NCBI GenBank assembly: GCA_038496675.1
Contig: CM076669.1
Coordinates: forward strand, 5,392,671 to 5,456,670
Origin: Rachycentron canadum
Taxonomy: Eukaryota > Chordata > Actinopteri > Carangiformes > Rachycentridae
Reading direction: 5' to 3'
Length of the DNA stretch: 64,000 nucleotides
Shown here: piece by piece, positions 29,896 through 41,281 of the stretch
Position numbering within the stretch: position 1 is the first letter of the stretch
Layout: each line of letters begins with the position of its first letter
Notes under the pieces: generated by a model
What the model saw: only the letters and a program-made list of their open reading frames with translations
Databases searched by the model: none
What the model was told of the DNA's origin: nothing
Made by a program: the position numbers and the translations under genes

Positions 29896-32800
29896 CTGGT
29901 TGAAGAGAAGGCGGAGGACAGAGAAAGAGAGAGTGACTGATTAACATGCAAATCCGAGCTAACAGACAATACACTTCATGACTGCAGGTTTCTATTTTTA
30001 TCTTACCTCATTCATCCAAACAACAGGGAAAATGGTATAATCCTTGACTTTCTTAAGAACCCTGGAGGGAAAGAGTTCATTAGTTTGTATTCAGTGCACA
30101 GTGTGTCTAAAACCTTCTGAAAGGAGTAGTTTACCATTTTGGGAAATAGACTTGTTTGCTTTCTTGTAGGAGGTTAGACAGATGCCACACTACACATGGA
30201 GTTACTGCCAGGGGAAGGTTAGCTTAGCAGTTAGCTTCTCAGTCCATAAAGCCATAAACTGTATTTTGAAACATTTAGGGGGGCTGGTAGTCAGATTTTG
30301 TTTCTTTCGGACAGACAGACTCAAACAGACTTTCCCCCTGCCTTTATGGTAAGATAAACTAACAATCTCCTCCAACTCTGGTTAAGTAAGCAAAATTAGG
30401 TGTGTTTCCCTAGATGTTTATTTTAAGAGGGTAAAACAGAGCTTACGTGATGATCCGTGACGGCCCGTACATCATATTCACTTGAATTCTCTTCGCAAAA
30501 CTTAGGGTGAATCCGGTTATCTGGTGGAAAAATACCACAAGCATCAGAGCTGCTGCCCCTTAACGTCAAGAATCATACAGATTAAAGTCTCAAGGCTCTT
30601 ACAGGTTCCACATCGAGGAAGGTGCTATGGTGCTCCTCGCTGGGATTTAGACCCAGTACAGATTCTCGCAGGGATGGACTGCCGTGAAGGAAGTGAGGCA
30701 GAGAGATGTAGATAGGTTGTCCTGTTCAGATGGCAAGGAAACAATGACAATTTGAAATGCCAAGTTGCAGAGCAGAATGATATATTTGGCTGAGAAACAT
30801 GTCTGAACACCCAGCTGGTTCTGTATAGTGGGGTAAGTGGAAACTGACCCTCTTTACAGGAGCTGATGTCCAGCACTCCAGCCATGGTACAGTTCTTGGT
30901 GGTGATTGGGTCTCTGCAGAAACATCTGTTGTCTGGGTTGACCAAAGGGGAGGCCAGGGTGGATGGCTGGAGGGCAAAGCGGTACACCTCAATCCCTTTG
31001 AGATTTACACTCTCCTCAAAGCTGGCTGACACAGACCTGAGGACAAGACACCAGTTAATTCAAGAATCTTTGAGCAACTGGACCTATGTACCCACTAATC
31101 CTTAGCCCTATGCAGCATCTTAATTCAGACTCATGTCGCTGACTGTAGTTTTCGTATTGGAAAGCTCTGACCTCTAGTGGTTACTGGGAGGAAAGAAGTC
31201 GGTTGCAGGTTTTGTTGTTGACACTTACTGGCCCACTTAACATTAGCAAATCAGTCAGACTATATCTGGTGTAATAACTCTAACAAGCGTAAACCCTTTA
31301 TCACCTGCAGATGTCTGATGAGAAGAAATACAGAGGATTCTTCTTTTCCAAAAAGGGAGAGAAGGAGGAGGCATCTGAAAAAGGAGTGGAGGAGTGGAAA
31401 TGGGGTCAGAAAGGTGACCTGTCTCTTGTTTTAGAGCTGCTGAAGTGCATTTTAATGGCGTTCAGAAAAATAGTCCTTTAGCCTTTTACAAAACACATTG
31501 CTGTATGAGCTCCACCTGTCCCGTTGATCATGTCACAGTATGTGTCGTTCCAGAAATGCAAGCTCCTGTTGGGCAAAATTAGATTAGTAAGACAAACAGC
31601 CAAATTAAATATTAATATTAAAAACATTATTGGTAAAGATTTTTTTATAATTAATAATTGAACAGCATTCTCACTTTTCAAAATCTATATAACTAAAAAA
31701 CCCAGGGCTCAAATCCAGCTGTAACATCTCCTTCACTTGATCCTATAACTGGACTCACCTCTTTCCCTCCCATCTGTCAATCATTCCCACTTTTGAGATG
31801 TTATCCTTTCCACTGTAGACAGTGTAATAGCCATCGTAGGTGCCATTGTACTAAGGAAAAAACAATTCAATAGATACATTTGTGAGGTATCACTATGTAT
31901 TATTATTATTATTATTATTATATGTGAGAGTAAGGCTGAAATATCTGTTTACTTACAGTTGTAAATATGCCCACAGTTCCTTTCAACATTGGGTCCGTGT
32001 AACCCCACAGCATCTCCTTGACTGTACGGTGCTGGAACAACGAGGACTTGCTTGTCTTTATCATACTCTCCAGCACAAAATGAAATGCTTTTGGCACCAG
32101 TGTGTAAGCGCCCTGAAAATAAAAAATAAAAAAATATCAAAACATTTTACATTTGGAAAAGCTCGGCAAATTATCATTTATTCATGATTAATGGTGTGAG
32201 TTGGAAAAGTATGCAACAGTATGTGTTCAGAATGATACACATGTAAGACACAAACTGCTGTGCACACAAATGCTGCTGTTAAAGATAAAACAATATAATC
32301 TCTTACACTCACTCGTTTATGACCAGGATGCAAGACAATTACAAGTAGGGGCTATTCTTTGAAGTGCTTATTCTCATTGTTTGAGCTTTATCAAAGTTTT
32401 AAGACGAAACTGTGCCCATAAACACTGACATTTTAAATTTATGACAAGTTAATAATTTCCACTCTAATCTCAGGTCTTCTAACACTAAAACTCCCCATAG
32501 AGCGGGGTATTGTGATAGACTACCGAAACATATTCCTTCTCTTAACCTTATTTTTGATCAGAAAGTTTCTGATTAAAATAATTTAGCTAACTTTACAATA
32601 GTATTCACAGAAAGTTCTTGTCTCGAGGATACAAAAATTAGCTTGTTGTGTTTTTAGCTAACCTCCAGCCAACATGCCATTAACGCAGAATTTAGCTTGC
32701 TACATTAGCTGTTTGAGCTAAGTGCACAGCACCTTTGAGGAAGCTTGGCGGATAACCAAACAAGCTGCTCATACATGAAAAACATGCTTAGAGACATCAA

Positions 32801-34350
32801 AGTTAACACGGCTGTTAGCCTGCTGTGTTAGCAATTGTAGCTAGCTCTCTCCAGGGCATGCTAACCAAACCTGTCCCTACTCATCCGTGCATGTGTCCCT
32901 GTGAGAATAAAACCCAGATTTACTACGTTTCACATGAAAAGAAAAATGTATGTTCATAATATTCTTCAAAATAAAACATATTTCAAACAGAACTGCATCC
33001 GTACAGAAACACAGATGCCTTGACATTGGTATAGTATCAAGTTCTGACACATCCATTTATGACATATTTCACTGGTCACAAAATAAATCTGAAGTTCAGT
33101 GTGTCTATTGTACATTTTTTTCTTGAGTTCATGTTTTAATTTGTCTTGTAAAATTCTGGATAGTTTTCAGCTCTGTAAAAGTTATTCAAAGGAACAACTG
33201 AGCTCACAAACAACTTGTCATAGATGGTCAAAAGCCGATATGTGAGGGAATTATCACTAAAAGGAGTGGTCACAGACCAAAGTAACCCAGCATGCGGTGG
33301 CACAGCTTGATCTGTCTGAGATGGTCTTGGCCTTGGAACTGCAGCAACTGTTAAGAGTAGTGCTGAGTCAAGTCAGGAATCACGGCACAGTGTGGTGACA
33401 CTCACTTACAGCCACAGCCAGGTTGAGGGAGGTGACATTGTCTTCCTCTGGTCCCACCGACATGGATGGCTCGAAGATGGCGCCCTGAGGCAGCAAGAAG
33501 GAGAGAGTCTGATTGGGGTTGAACGTGATGTTCTCTTTGGGAAGATATCTTGTCCTGGAGGGGAAGGAGATGCTCTTAGGGTAAGAAGAAAGTGCCTTCT
33601 TCTTGTATATGTCATCACATAAGTGTGATGGAGTTCTCACTGAGGAGGGGTACACTTCAAATTTCGGAGACATGGTGTGATGGCGCAAACATAAAAGAGG
33701 TAAACAACTTGACCTTACCTGTAAGTGTAAGGTCCTTTTTCCTGTACCACTGGAGTTGCGCCAAACTCCAAAACCTCCTTGGCGTTTTTTACGTCAAACA
33801 ACCAGAACTGCCTGTACACACTTGCCCCTGTAGACACCCAGTTGTCATAAGCTGTCGTTCCAGGCTCTATGACGGCTTCCTAAACCCCGCAGACACACAG
33901 ACAGTCTATTTTTAACATGCTTCAAGACTGCCAGCAGGCCAGCTGCCCTGCTGATACGTGAACTAGGTGGATGCTCTGTTATATATTTTTAAAAAAGGTC
34001 TTAATCGTTAACAGTTTTTCTCAACGGTTTCTAAGAAAGCTGATCTTTTGATGGATGAAAACAAGACTTGGCTTTCAACACAGATTCATGTTTACCAGAA
34101 GAAGCAGCTTTCAAAAACGCACGCCGCTTGCCTCACATTTCTCCTGATTCACCTTCATCTCTGCGTACACATTCACACAGTCTGTCACTCCCTATCCTCC
34201 GACCCAGGGTGAAACTGAGCACCATACCTTCTTCACTGTCCCCTCAATGATGCTGTTCCCCAGTGGGATCAGGACACCTCCCAGGATGGCTACCACCGCC
34301 CCAAGCACAGCTCCGGCTATCAGCGCGCACCTTCTGTTGCAGCAGCCCAT
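29725..34350 (-). CDS. cd36: CD36 scavenger receptor / fatty acid translocase, complete
   Basis: Class B scavenger receptor of the plasma membrane; in vertebrates it binds long-chain fatty acids, oxidised LDL and thrombospondin. Exons in transcript order: 34350-34228, 33879-33719, 33554-33410, 32112-31957, 31850-31759, 31565-31516, 31374-31305, 31036-30849, 30721-30603, 30520-30447, 30061-30007, 29895-29725. All introns are GT-AG, phases agree, and the 467-residue product ends in TGA (human 472). Seen: MGCCNRRCALIAGAVLGAVV N-terminal anchor, conserved RGPYTYR-like KGPYTYR, GAIFEPSMSVG, LWGYTDP, CDMINGT, PDNRCFC, six ectodomain cysteines (236, 265, 304, 306, 315, 326) matching the family's three disulfides, several N-glycosylation sequons, a C-terminal membrane segment (about 440-458) and a short tail RRKDSTIA. 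The twelve coding exons and the opening MGC...LIAGAV favour CD36 over SCARB1 or SCARB2. Confidence 0.95.
30007..30061 (-). CDS. cd36: cd36 coding exon 11, 55 nt
   Basis: Encodes VLKKVKDYTIFPVVWMNE, corresponding to the membrane-proximal ILWLNE block. Confidence 0.92.
30121..30412 (+). repeat. inverted-repeat element, family A copy 3 (in cd36 intron 10)
   Basis: Begins AAGGAGTAGTTTACCATTTTGG and GAAATAGACTTGTTTGCTTTC, like the other two copies, with the internal TTAGCTTAGCAGTTAGC block. The far end is degenerate. Confidence 0.65.
30447..30520 (-). CDS. cd36: cd36 coding exon 10
   Basis: Encodes ITGFTLSFAKRIQVNMMYGP, the typical TGFTLQFAKRLQVN-like block. Confidence 0.94.
30603..30721 (-). 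CDS. cd36: cd36 coding exon 9
   Basis: Encodes QPIYISLPHFLHGSPSLRES, GLNPSEEHHSTFLDVEP; matches the family's SLPHFLYASP and GLNPNEEEH blocks. Confidence 0.94.
30849..31036 (-). CDS. cd36: cd36 coding exon 8: disulfide-rich region
   Basis: Encodes VNLKGIEVYRF, PDNRCFCRD, KNCT and GVLDISSCKEG, with four of the six paired cysteines (304, 306, 315, 326). Confidence 0.95.
31305..31374 (-). CDS. cd36: cd36 coding exon 7, 70 nt
   Basis: Encodes ASSFSPFLEKKNPLYFFSSD and IC, with Cys265. Confidence 0.93.
31516..31565 (-). CDS. cd36: cd36 coding exon 6, 50 nt
   Basis: Encodes SLHFWNDTYCDMINGT with the first ectodomain cysteine (236). Short but phase-consistent; donor GTGGAG. Confidence 0.92.
31759..31850 (-). 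CDS. cd36: cd36 coding exon 5
   Basis: Encodes YNGTYDGYYTVYSGKDNISK and VGMIDRWEGK; the GKDNISKV block is nearly invariant in CD36. Confidence 0.94.
31898..31921 (+). repeat. (TAT)n microsatellite in cd36 intron 4
   Basis: About eight TAT units lie within the 106-base intron. Confidence 0.9.
31957..32112 (-). CDS. cd36: cd36 coding exon 4: apical ligand-binding region
   Basis: Encodes GAYTLVPKAFHFVLESMI, TSKSSLFQHRTVKEMLWGY and TVGIFTT. It is eight codons shorter than the human exon, in the segment after LWGY. Confidence 0.93.
32113..33409 (-). other. cd36 intron 3, largest cd36 intron
   Basis: 1.3 kb without coding signal. 32560-32920 has repeated TTAGCT / GCTAGC cores and may be a degenerate dispersed repeat; the boundaries cannot be set by eye. 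Confidence 0.75.
33410..33554 (-). CDS. cd36: cd36 coding exon 3
   Basis: Encodes TRYLPKENITFNPNQTLSFL, GAIFEPSMSVGPEEDNVT and LNLAVA. It covers the region (human about 93-155) that holds the CLESH thrombospondin-binding motif. Confidence 0.95.
33719..33879 (-). CDS. cd36: cd36 coding exon 2
   Basis: Encodes EAVIEPGTTAYDNWVSTGAS, YRQFWLFDV and KGPYTY, conserved CD36-family blocks of the proximal ectodomain. Confidence 0.94.
33880..34227 (-). other. cd36 intron 1 (after the first coding exon)
   Basis: 348 bases with no other feature. Confidence 0.85.
34228..34350 (-). CDS. cd36: cd36 coding exon 1: start and first membrane segment
   Basis: 41 codons, MGCCNRRCALIAGAVLGAVV to EGTVKK, then donor GTATGG. 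The ATG at 34350 matches the CD36 N terminus exactly, although the reading frame stays open 70 codons upstream. Confidence 0.93.
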
Positions 34351-34550
34351 GGTGATATGCGTTCCCCTCCGTCCGACTGTGCGTCTGCCTGGCAGCCTGG
34401 CAGCCTGTTCTCCTTCTGTCTCTGTGTTTGTGGCGTGTGCAAGTCTGTGCAGCTTGTCTGTGTTTGTGCCCCAGCAGCAGCAGTAGCACAGGCAGGCTGT
34501 ACCATCAGAGGAGCTGACAGAGCAGGAGAGGCCAGGTAAAGGTACAGACA
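34351..34550 (-). other. cd36: inferred cd36 5' UTR
   Basis: About 200 bases between a start site expected some 25-30 bases after the TATA box and the ATG. The frame of the CDS stays open through the whole leader. An additional upstream non-coding exon, as in mammals, is not excluded. Confidence 0.45.
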
Positions 34551-34571
34551 CTTCTGTCATATGCCCAAGGA

Positions 34572-34580
34572 CCTTTTATA
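34572..34580 (-). promoter_or_regulatory. cd36 TATA box (TATAAAAGG)
   Basis: On the minus strand CCCATTTATAAAAGGTCC lies about 220 bases before the ATG, a near-ideal TATA box in the right orientation. It predicts a start site near 34545-34550. Confidence 0.6.
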
Positions 34581-34619
34581 AATGGGATTGCATAATGAAA
34601 AGGAAGGTTTAAAGTTCAG

Positions 34620-37618
34620 TTGAGAGTTGCCTTCATCTCTCCCAGATATCACTCAGCACTATCTGACCAGGTGATAACGGCTGTAACAGTCTGAGGAGAA
34701 AGGTTGAAAGAGGAGTTGGTGCACAGAGAGGTAGTGCATGAAATACATTTAACTCCAGATCACATTTTTTCCATGAATATGGTCTCACTTTCCAATAACT
34801 AATAGCAGTTAGGTGAAGCCAACTGGACTTGTCATACAGTCTTGAATCTTCTTTCAAGAGGATTCATCAGACTGGGAGACATCAGCTCGAGCGATCCAGT
34901 GACCTGGATGATGAGAACCATCGCAGACATTTTATCTTCTCCTGTCCTGTTCCTTATCTATCCTCCAATCTGTTCATCTCTTGTCCTCTTTATAATTTAA
35001 TCCTCCGCCTTGGTGCACAGAACATAAGCGTAGAAAAAAGAAAAGGAGGAGGACATAAATGATTAAGTATATTCCTATTGTGCAGAGCCAGTTAAAAAGG
35101 TTTATCTGTATTTGTGGTTGTGTAGTTTCATAAGGGATATTAAAATCAAATCTGCTTTATAGCTCTTAAACATATTTCCTTATGCTTATCATGATTAATT
35201 ATTATCATTTAAATGATTTCCTTGCACATGAGTGCTTGGAACGTAATCAGCAACCATATAATTTTGTTGCACATCAGGTGGTTTCTACCCAACACTATTT
35301 TATCTGCTCTCTGCCCCAGACATATCCTGGTATGTCACTACAAAGTCACTTAAATTTGGTTTAGCTAATGCATAATCAAAACTAGACAGATACTGTAGAT
35401 GGGTCATTGAAGCTATCACACAGGCATATGACCTTAAGTTTAACACAGTAGTCCAGCTCATCCATAACATTTTGGGACTTACGGATAAAGCACCAAAATG
35501 CTAGAGCATCCATTTCCCATAATCCAACTGATAAGGCCTTTCCTAAGATCCTCCCTCCCTGGCAAATACACACCTTTCAAAATCCCCATCTGTTTGTAAC
35601 ACAGGCTTTTGATTTAATAAACATGAACCTTCAACACCAAACCATTATAACCCTAATGACATCACTGTGATGTCATCTGTGGTTATTTTCTTCAGTTTAA
35701 GAAAGGTCCTCCAATATACAACCTCCACCAAACAGACACTAGGAACTTGCTTTTACAGGTTGCGTAGCCCTCTCTGTGACGGGTAAACTGACAAATATAT
35801 GGAAAATAGATGCACCTTTAATGGCCCTTTAAAAATCCCAACATTGTAAAGCTATAGCGTTACATCCTGCCCTGCAGCACTGTGACCTTTTATATTATTA
35901 CCACTGGAGGGCAGCACCACCTTTCCCTCAACAGTCAATGCATGTTACAGCACATAAAAAGAAAGCTTGCTTAGACAGTATATACTCGTCCCACTGAGTC
36001 TTTCTTGTCTCTGTCTATTTAAACAAACATTCTTGTCAAACACTGAATCTCCCCTGAGTGACCTTCTTGTTTATTTTGCAACTACAACTGGAAACACCTG
36101 AAATTCAGTTTGTTTGGGCACACACTAGGCCTGTAGACTTTCTGTTTCTCTGCTGGCTGCATTAACCTCTTTATTGGAAAACATATAATTAATAGTAATA
36201 TTTATTTGAGTATTTTTTTTAAAACATTGTGATTCTTTTTTTTTTTTTAAATATCCATTTAAAACTAACTCCTAACTTTTGACCAGGGCCTTCTCTCACT
36301 TCCTTGGTCTCAACAACTAACTAAATCATGTGCATATGTACACACGTCATCACAGAATGAATCATGTAGGGTTAGTTTAAAACACAAGACTATGATCAGA
36401 GGTTGACATACTTCTTTACGTCTCCCCTAATGAGGAACACTGTCCTTTTCAAAGAAAATGAATGCATCCCATGTCTGTGGTATTTTCTATGTTAGATAAA
36501 ATGACATAACCTTTTTTGCCTGAGGGATACACTGTCTGTCTCTTGTTATCTCAAGCCTTGAGAGGGCCTGGATGACAAATAGGGAAACCTCCAGCCAGCA
36601 CAGGACTGGACTGGAAAGGTCAACACCACAAATTTGCATGTACTCCCATAAAGCTGCATTTGAAATGAAAATTGCATGGAAAGGCATAATGTTTGGTACA
36701 CCATGGGGGATCCGTGTGGAAATTTTCAAAGAGAACACCACCAGCCTTTAGACCGACTGTTGACTATGAAGACTTGTACTTGACTTTGTCCAACAGGCTT
36801 AATTATTTAAACCACAAACAATGGGGATGTACAGCTGAATGACAGGTGACAAGACTAACATGGGCCACAGTTCGAGGTTTTGTTTCTATGGGAACAGTAC
36901 ATGCTAGAAATGTAAGTTAATGTACTTACCATGATCAGAGAAAAGATTTAAAATATGTGTAGAATACTGTGAATAAATATCATGTATTTCAACATCAGTT
37001 AAGGGTTTTATTTTAATTTCAGTTGTTGATACATGCAAGACAAATTAGTTAAGTATTTATTATACACACACACACATACACACACACACACATATATATG
37101 AAACAGGATATAATGCAAAGATTATGCTGTATGAGCTGTTATTTGGGTAAGAGTGAGTAAAGTTTTGGGTGTGCAGGTTTGCAACGCGTTCTGCTATCCA
37201 GAAGTTTCCGGTTTGGGCGTTACCTTCAAAATAAAGGCGTCAGAATAATACTTTAACTTGGTATTTAATAGTGACACAAAAAATGAAAGCTCAGCTTCAT
37301 GCCCATGACAGACTGAAAACCACCCAATGAATTATCCCTGATTGTAAATACAAGAGCCTAAAATGCATTAATGTATTATGTAATGTTACTTCACAGGTGG
37401 GCTTTTAATGAGACTGAAAATGAGGCCCTGATGGGGATTTTGATACATGTAACGAGGCAATAACATCTACTCTGCATTTTAACCTCATTTTATTATGTAG
37501 GTATTTGTGAGTTCTTTGACCAACACTGTCAATTACAACTGGCCTTCTTTGTGCTACCAGTGGAGCTGCCCTCTAATGGTCATGAGATTTAATGTAGGTT
37601 TAAGGCTTCGGTCTATTC
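34620..37618. other. intergenic, upstream of cd36
   Basis: 3 kb with no supported gene, RNA gene or well-bounded repeat. It is AT-rich with T-runs near 36236-36250 and short AC/TA tracts at 37065-37100. Confidence 0.65.
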
Positions 37619-37866
37619 AATAGTATTTTCATGGAAACCATCCTCACTTTCCAAACTTTAGTTGCACGTTATAGGCTAAAAAATGCAGACAAGTATAACA
37701 TAGAACTTTTATTACCACAGAAAATATTGCAGCAGTAGTTTGGACACACTATTCATGGCATTTTTATTGAAAGCAGCCTCACTTTCCAAACTTCTGCTGC
37801 ACATTATAGTCAAATAAATATAGAATAATATAACATATAATGGTGATTACCACAGGAATGGTAATG
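37619..37866 (+). repeat. diverged tandem duplication, unit about 125 bp
   Basis: CCTCACTTTCCAAACTT plus TGCACGTTATAG recurs about 125 bases later as CCTCACTTTCCAAACTT plus TGCACATTATAG, each followed by a similar ATTACCACAG block. Confidence 0.75.
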
Positions 37867-37898
37867 ACGGTATTTTTTTTTTTTTTTTATTGAAATCN

Positions 37899-37926
<28 letters not shown>
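37899..37926 (+). repeat. (AC)n microsatellite next to an N
   Basis: Fourteen AC units directly after the ambiguous base at 37898. Confidence 0.95.
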
Positions 37927-37931
<5 letters not shown>

Positions 37932-40411
37932 CTCACTCACACATTCATACATTCACTCAACTGTCTCCCTCTCCTTGTCAGCATCAGCCATCTGTTGTGG
38001 CGAGTGGAAGAATTTCAAAGGCTGAAAAATGGAAAGGCTGCAAACTTTGTGTGTGTGTCCCATACATATGTGGTGTGATGTGTGATGGTGTGCATTTCTG
38101 AACATGGATGCCAGACTACACTATTGCTTGTGGTTTTTTTTGGTTTTTTTTGTTTGTTTCTTTCATGGCATTAGTGGATCTTTTATACAGTTTCTTGTTA
38201 GAGGGTGAAAGTCTTTCTGACCTTGACCATTATCTGAGGTGTAGAAATGATGGTGTCAGGAGCAGAAAGAGACTCTGACTCAGAGTGGAGCCCTTTATCT
38301 TTTGATTATAATAAATTACAGGTGAACGAGAGACGCCGTGTTTGTACTTACATTGTGTGTTTCTGTTGCTCTCTGTCCCACAAAGAAGCTGATTTAAGGG
38401 CCCAAGTTTCTTTATTTGTGACATGCACAGACACACAAAATAAAACCTGGAGAGAAATGAAAGACAATAATCCTCCCTTATGTGTGTGTCCCTTGTGTGT
38501 CTGGTTGTGTCTGAGTGTCACTCAGGTTGCTACTGTTGCATGAATAAAGTGAACATTTGCTTCGTCACTCAGCTTGTGCAGCTTTTCTTACTGGACCTTT
38601 TGTCATGTGTCACCTCTTAGACTTTATAAGTTTTTATTATTAAACATTATTAACAGTGAGTTATTGTGAATCCTCCTTTCCCCAAAATATTGAATTTAAA
38701 TTTAAAGCCACTTGCAGCCAGATTCAAATCTCTGCGAAAAAGTAATTTTCATTGACAATTTTTATGAATTAAATATTGATTTTTCTCCTAAAGTAAAATG
38801 AATTAGGTCAAATAGGTTTTTTTTTATTATTATTAATCAAAACCCAGACAGTCATCTTTGGATTGCTAGTTTCTAAAAATGATAATAATAAAATAAATAA
38901 TAAAAATCCAGATATCTGAGATCCTGTAACTTGAGCAGTTAGTCACTTAACAGAAATGATCATTGAACATGTGATTTATCAAAACAATGCTAACAGGCTG
39001 ATTTTTAGCTGGTACAATGTTTGCCATGTTTATTATCCTTGATTAGCCTGTTAGCATGCTAGCATTTGCTCACTTAGCACCAGACTTACAGTACTAGTTG
39101 TTTGGCAGCACGTCAGGCGACTCACCACAGTTATGTGAATTTATCCTGATATAAACATAATGTATATATATATATATGTATGCACTTAATTTCACCTTGG
39201 ATCAAAGTGATGGACTGATTGACAGTTGCAATGTATGGTGCATGACTGTTAGCTGCAGTCCCAAGTATTTTACTGAATGACAGTAAATCAGTCACGATAT
39301 AAGTCGAGTGTTTTTGTTTTTTGCCAAATCAGTTCATTGATCTAATATTTATTTACATGAAACTCTCTCCAGACTTTTCGCTCAGAGCATCTTCAAACAG
39401 CACTAATATTCTTTTACCTGTGCAGATGTGGTGGGGAGACAGCTGGTGGTCTGATCCAACAATTAAACTGGGCTGTTTTTGCTGTAAACGTGAATGACAA
39501 ACACCAAAGCCGGTGTGAGACTCATCTATTTACTTAGACACCTTAAATCCTTCTGCCTGATGTTTGACACTGACACTGACACTGAAGTTATCAGTAAGCA
39601 TGTGTTGTCTTCTGAGCTCTAGATAGTGAAATGAGTTATTTACAGTGCACTGTATATGTACACAGTTTTACACCGAGTGACACCGAGGACGTGTTATTTG
39701 TTTTACAGGCGTGTTCGTTTGTCATAAAATGTCTCCGTGTGATGTTCAGTGACACCTCTTTTGTCCCAAAGATAAGGTGATTCCTCTGATCTCTGCAACA
39801 AATCGCTGCTGTCACCTGGAGTCAGGTTTTATTTTTCTTGCATGTAGAGCAGCCGTGTTTTCAGCCTCCTTTGGGTTCTTCATCAAAAGCCAATCAAAGT
39901 CACAGAGAGGAATATTGTCGACCAGGCAGCCCTGTAGGCACACAATGAGCCAAAAGTAAACATCAGATTGTGGTTATGAAGCTTAGGATGAATCACAAAG
40001 TGGCTATGGATCACTGTTGTGCAACTTGCAAAAATTTTATAGGTGCAACCCCCAGATACCGTAAGATTTTGTCGAGGGAGATTTAGTAAGATTTCATATT
40101 TCATGTTGGGCAAAGTTAATATTTCTACACCCCCTATACTGCCAGTGGTATGAATATAAATGAGATCTAAATGGGATATTTTGGAGCGAAGACACTTGGG
40201 AGGGTGAAATTGGCTGACCTGCTCACCGAGAGACGGGAATATTAAGCAAACTCCTCAGCCCACACTTGTTGTTGCTGATTCACCAAAAAAAAAAAAGAGA
40301 ACAATCAATATGAAGCGATTAAAGCCTTTCTGAGAGCCGCGGTGGTTGGTCTGTCTTCCCTGCCCGTCTCTTGGCAAGGATCAAATAGTCTTGTCTTCTT
40401 ATTCTACATGG

Positions 40412-40412
<1 letters not shown>

Positions 40413-40470
<58 letters not shown>
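40413..40470 (+). repeat. (TG)n microsatellite
   Basis: About 29 TG units, followed by CGCTTGTGCTTGTGCTTGTG, a short hexamer repeat. Confidence 0.97.
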
Positions 40471-40473
<3 letters not shown>

Positions 40474-40954
40474 TTGTGCTTGTGCTTGTGCTTCTGAGTG
40501 GATTAGGGTTGAACCAAGATGGATTTTTCATGGCTAATCTGTGCTACAAATGGTGGACAATAAATTACAAAAAGACTGAGAAAACATGTGTTACCTGGTC
40601 GTCCTGGAAACAAAGCGCACATCTTTTAAATTTTTTGATCATTCAGATTAAAGGCTGGAAGCGGCAAAAAACAACTCCTTGTATCAACACATTTTTGTTC
40701 ATGTGCAGATCAAACAAGCAAGATACAACATGAGTGAATTTTAGAGGTTTCTTCCTGTTCTAGGGCCTGTTCTCAACGTCCACTTGTCCACTATATGAAT
40801 TTTATAGTATTTTTGGTTTTATCCATTATGTAGTGTACAGAAGCTAACTAATTGTTTAATCCTCAATAAGTTTATTATAAATTATAAATATAAATAAATT
40901 TAGCTACATAGCTAATGTTAGCATTAACAGCTGTATTAACAAGTCTAGAAGAAA

Positions 40955-41281
40955 CATTGTGAGTTCAGCATGAAGCTTCATTCCTGTCTCCACCGGTGGA
41001 AAGTGACACCAAAACTATTGTTTACATTAAACATTTCCCTCTACTGGAGTTAGCATGCTAACCAGCTAGCCCCACGTCTCATCACTTTCTGTACAGTGAC
41101 TCACCGTAGCCCCCAGTCTGCCCTGAGGATTTAACACTGCTCTGAGAACTTATTATAACCTCCTGTCTTGTAAATGCACCGATGGCTGAAGCTTTTGACA
41201 AGCAACAGTCACCACCACCTGCTCCCGGCGAGAAACCCTGTTTTGGTGGCAAAGCAAACTTCCAGATAGGCCCTTTAAACT
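40955..41281 (+). repeat. dispersed repeat family B, copy 2
   Basis: Shares TTAGCATGCTAACCAGCTAG, CAGTGACTCACCGTAG and CAGTCTGCCCTGA, plus GATGGCTGAAGCT, with the copy at 10737-11084, in the same order. It ends near GGCCCTTTAAAC. The left end is uncertain. Confidence 0.55.
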
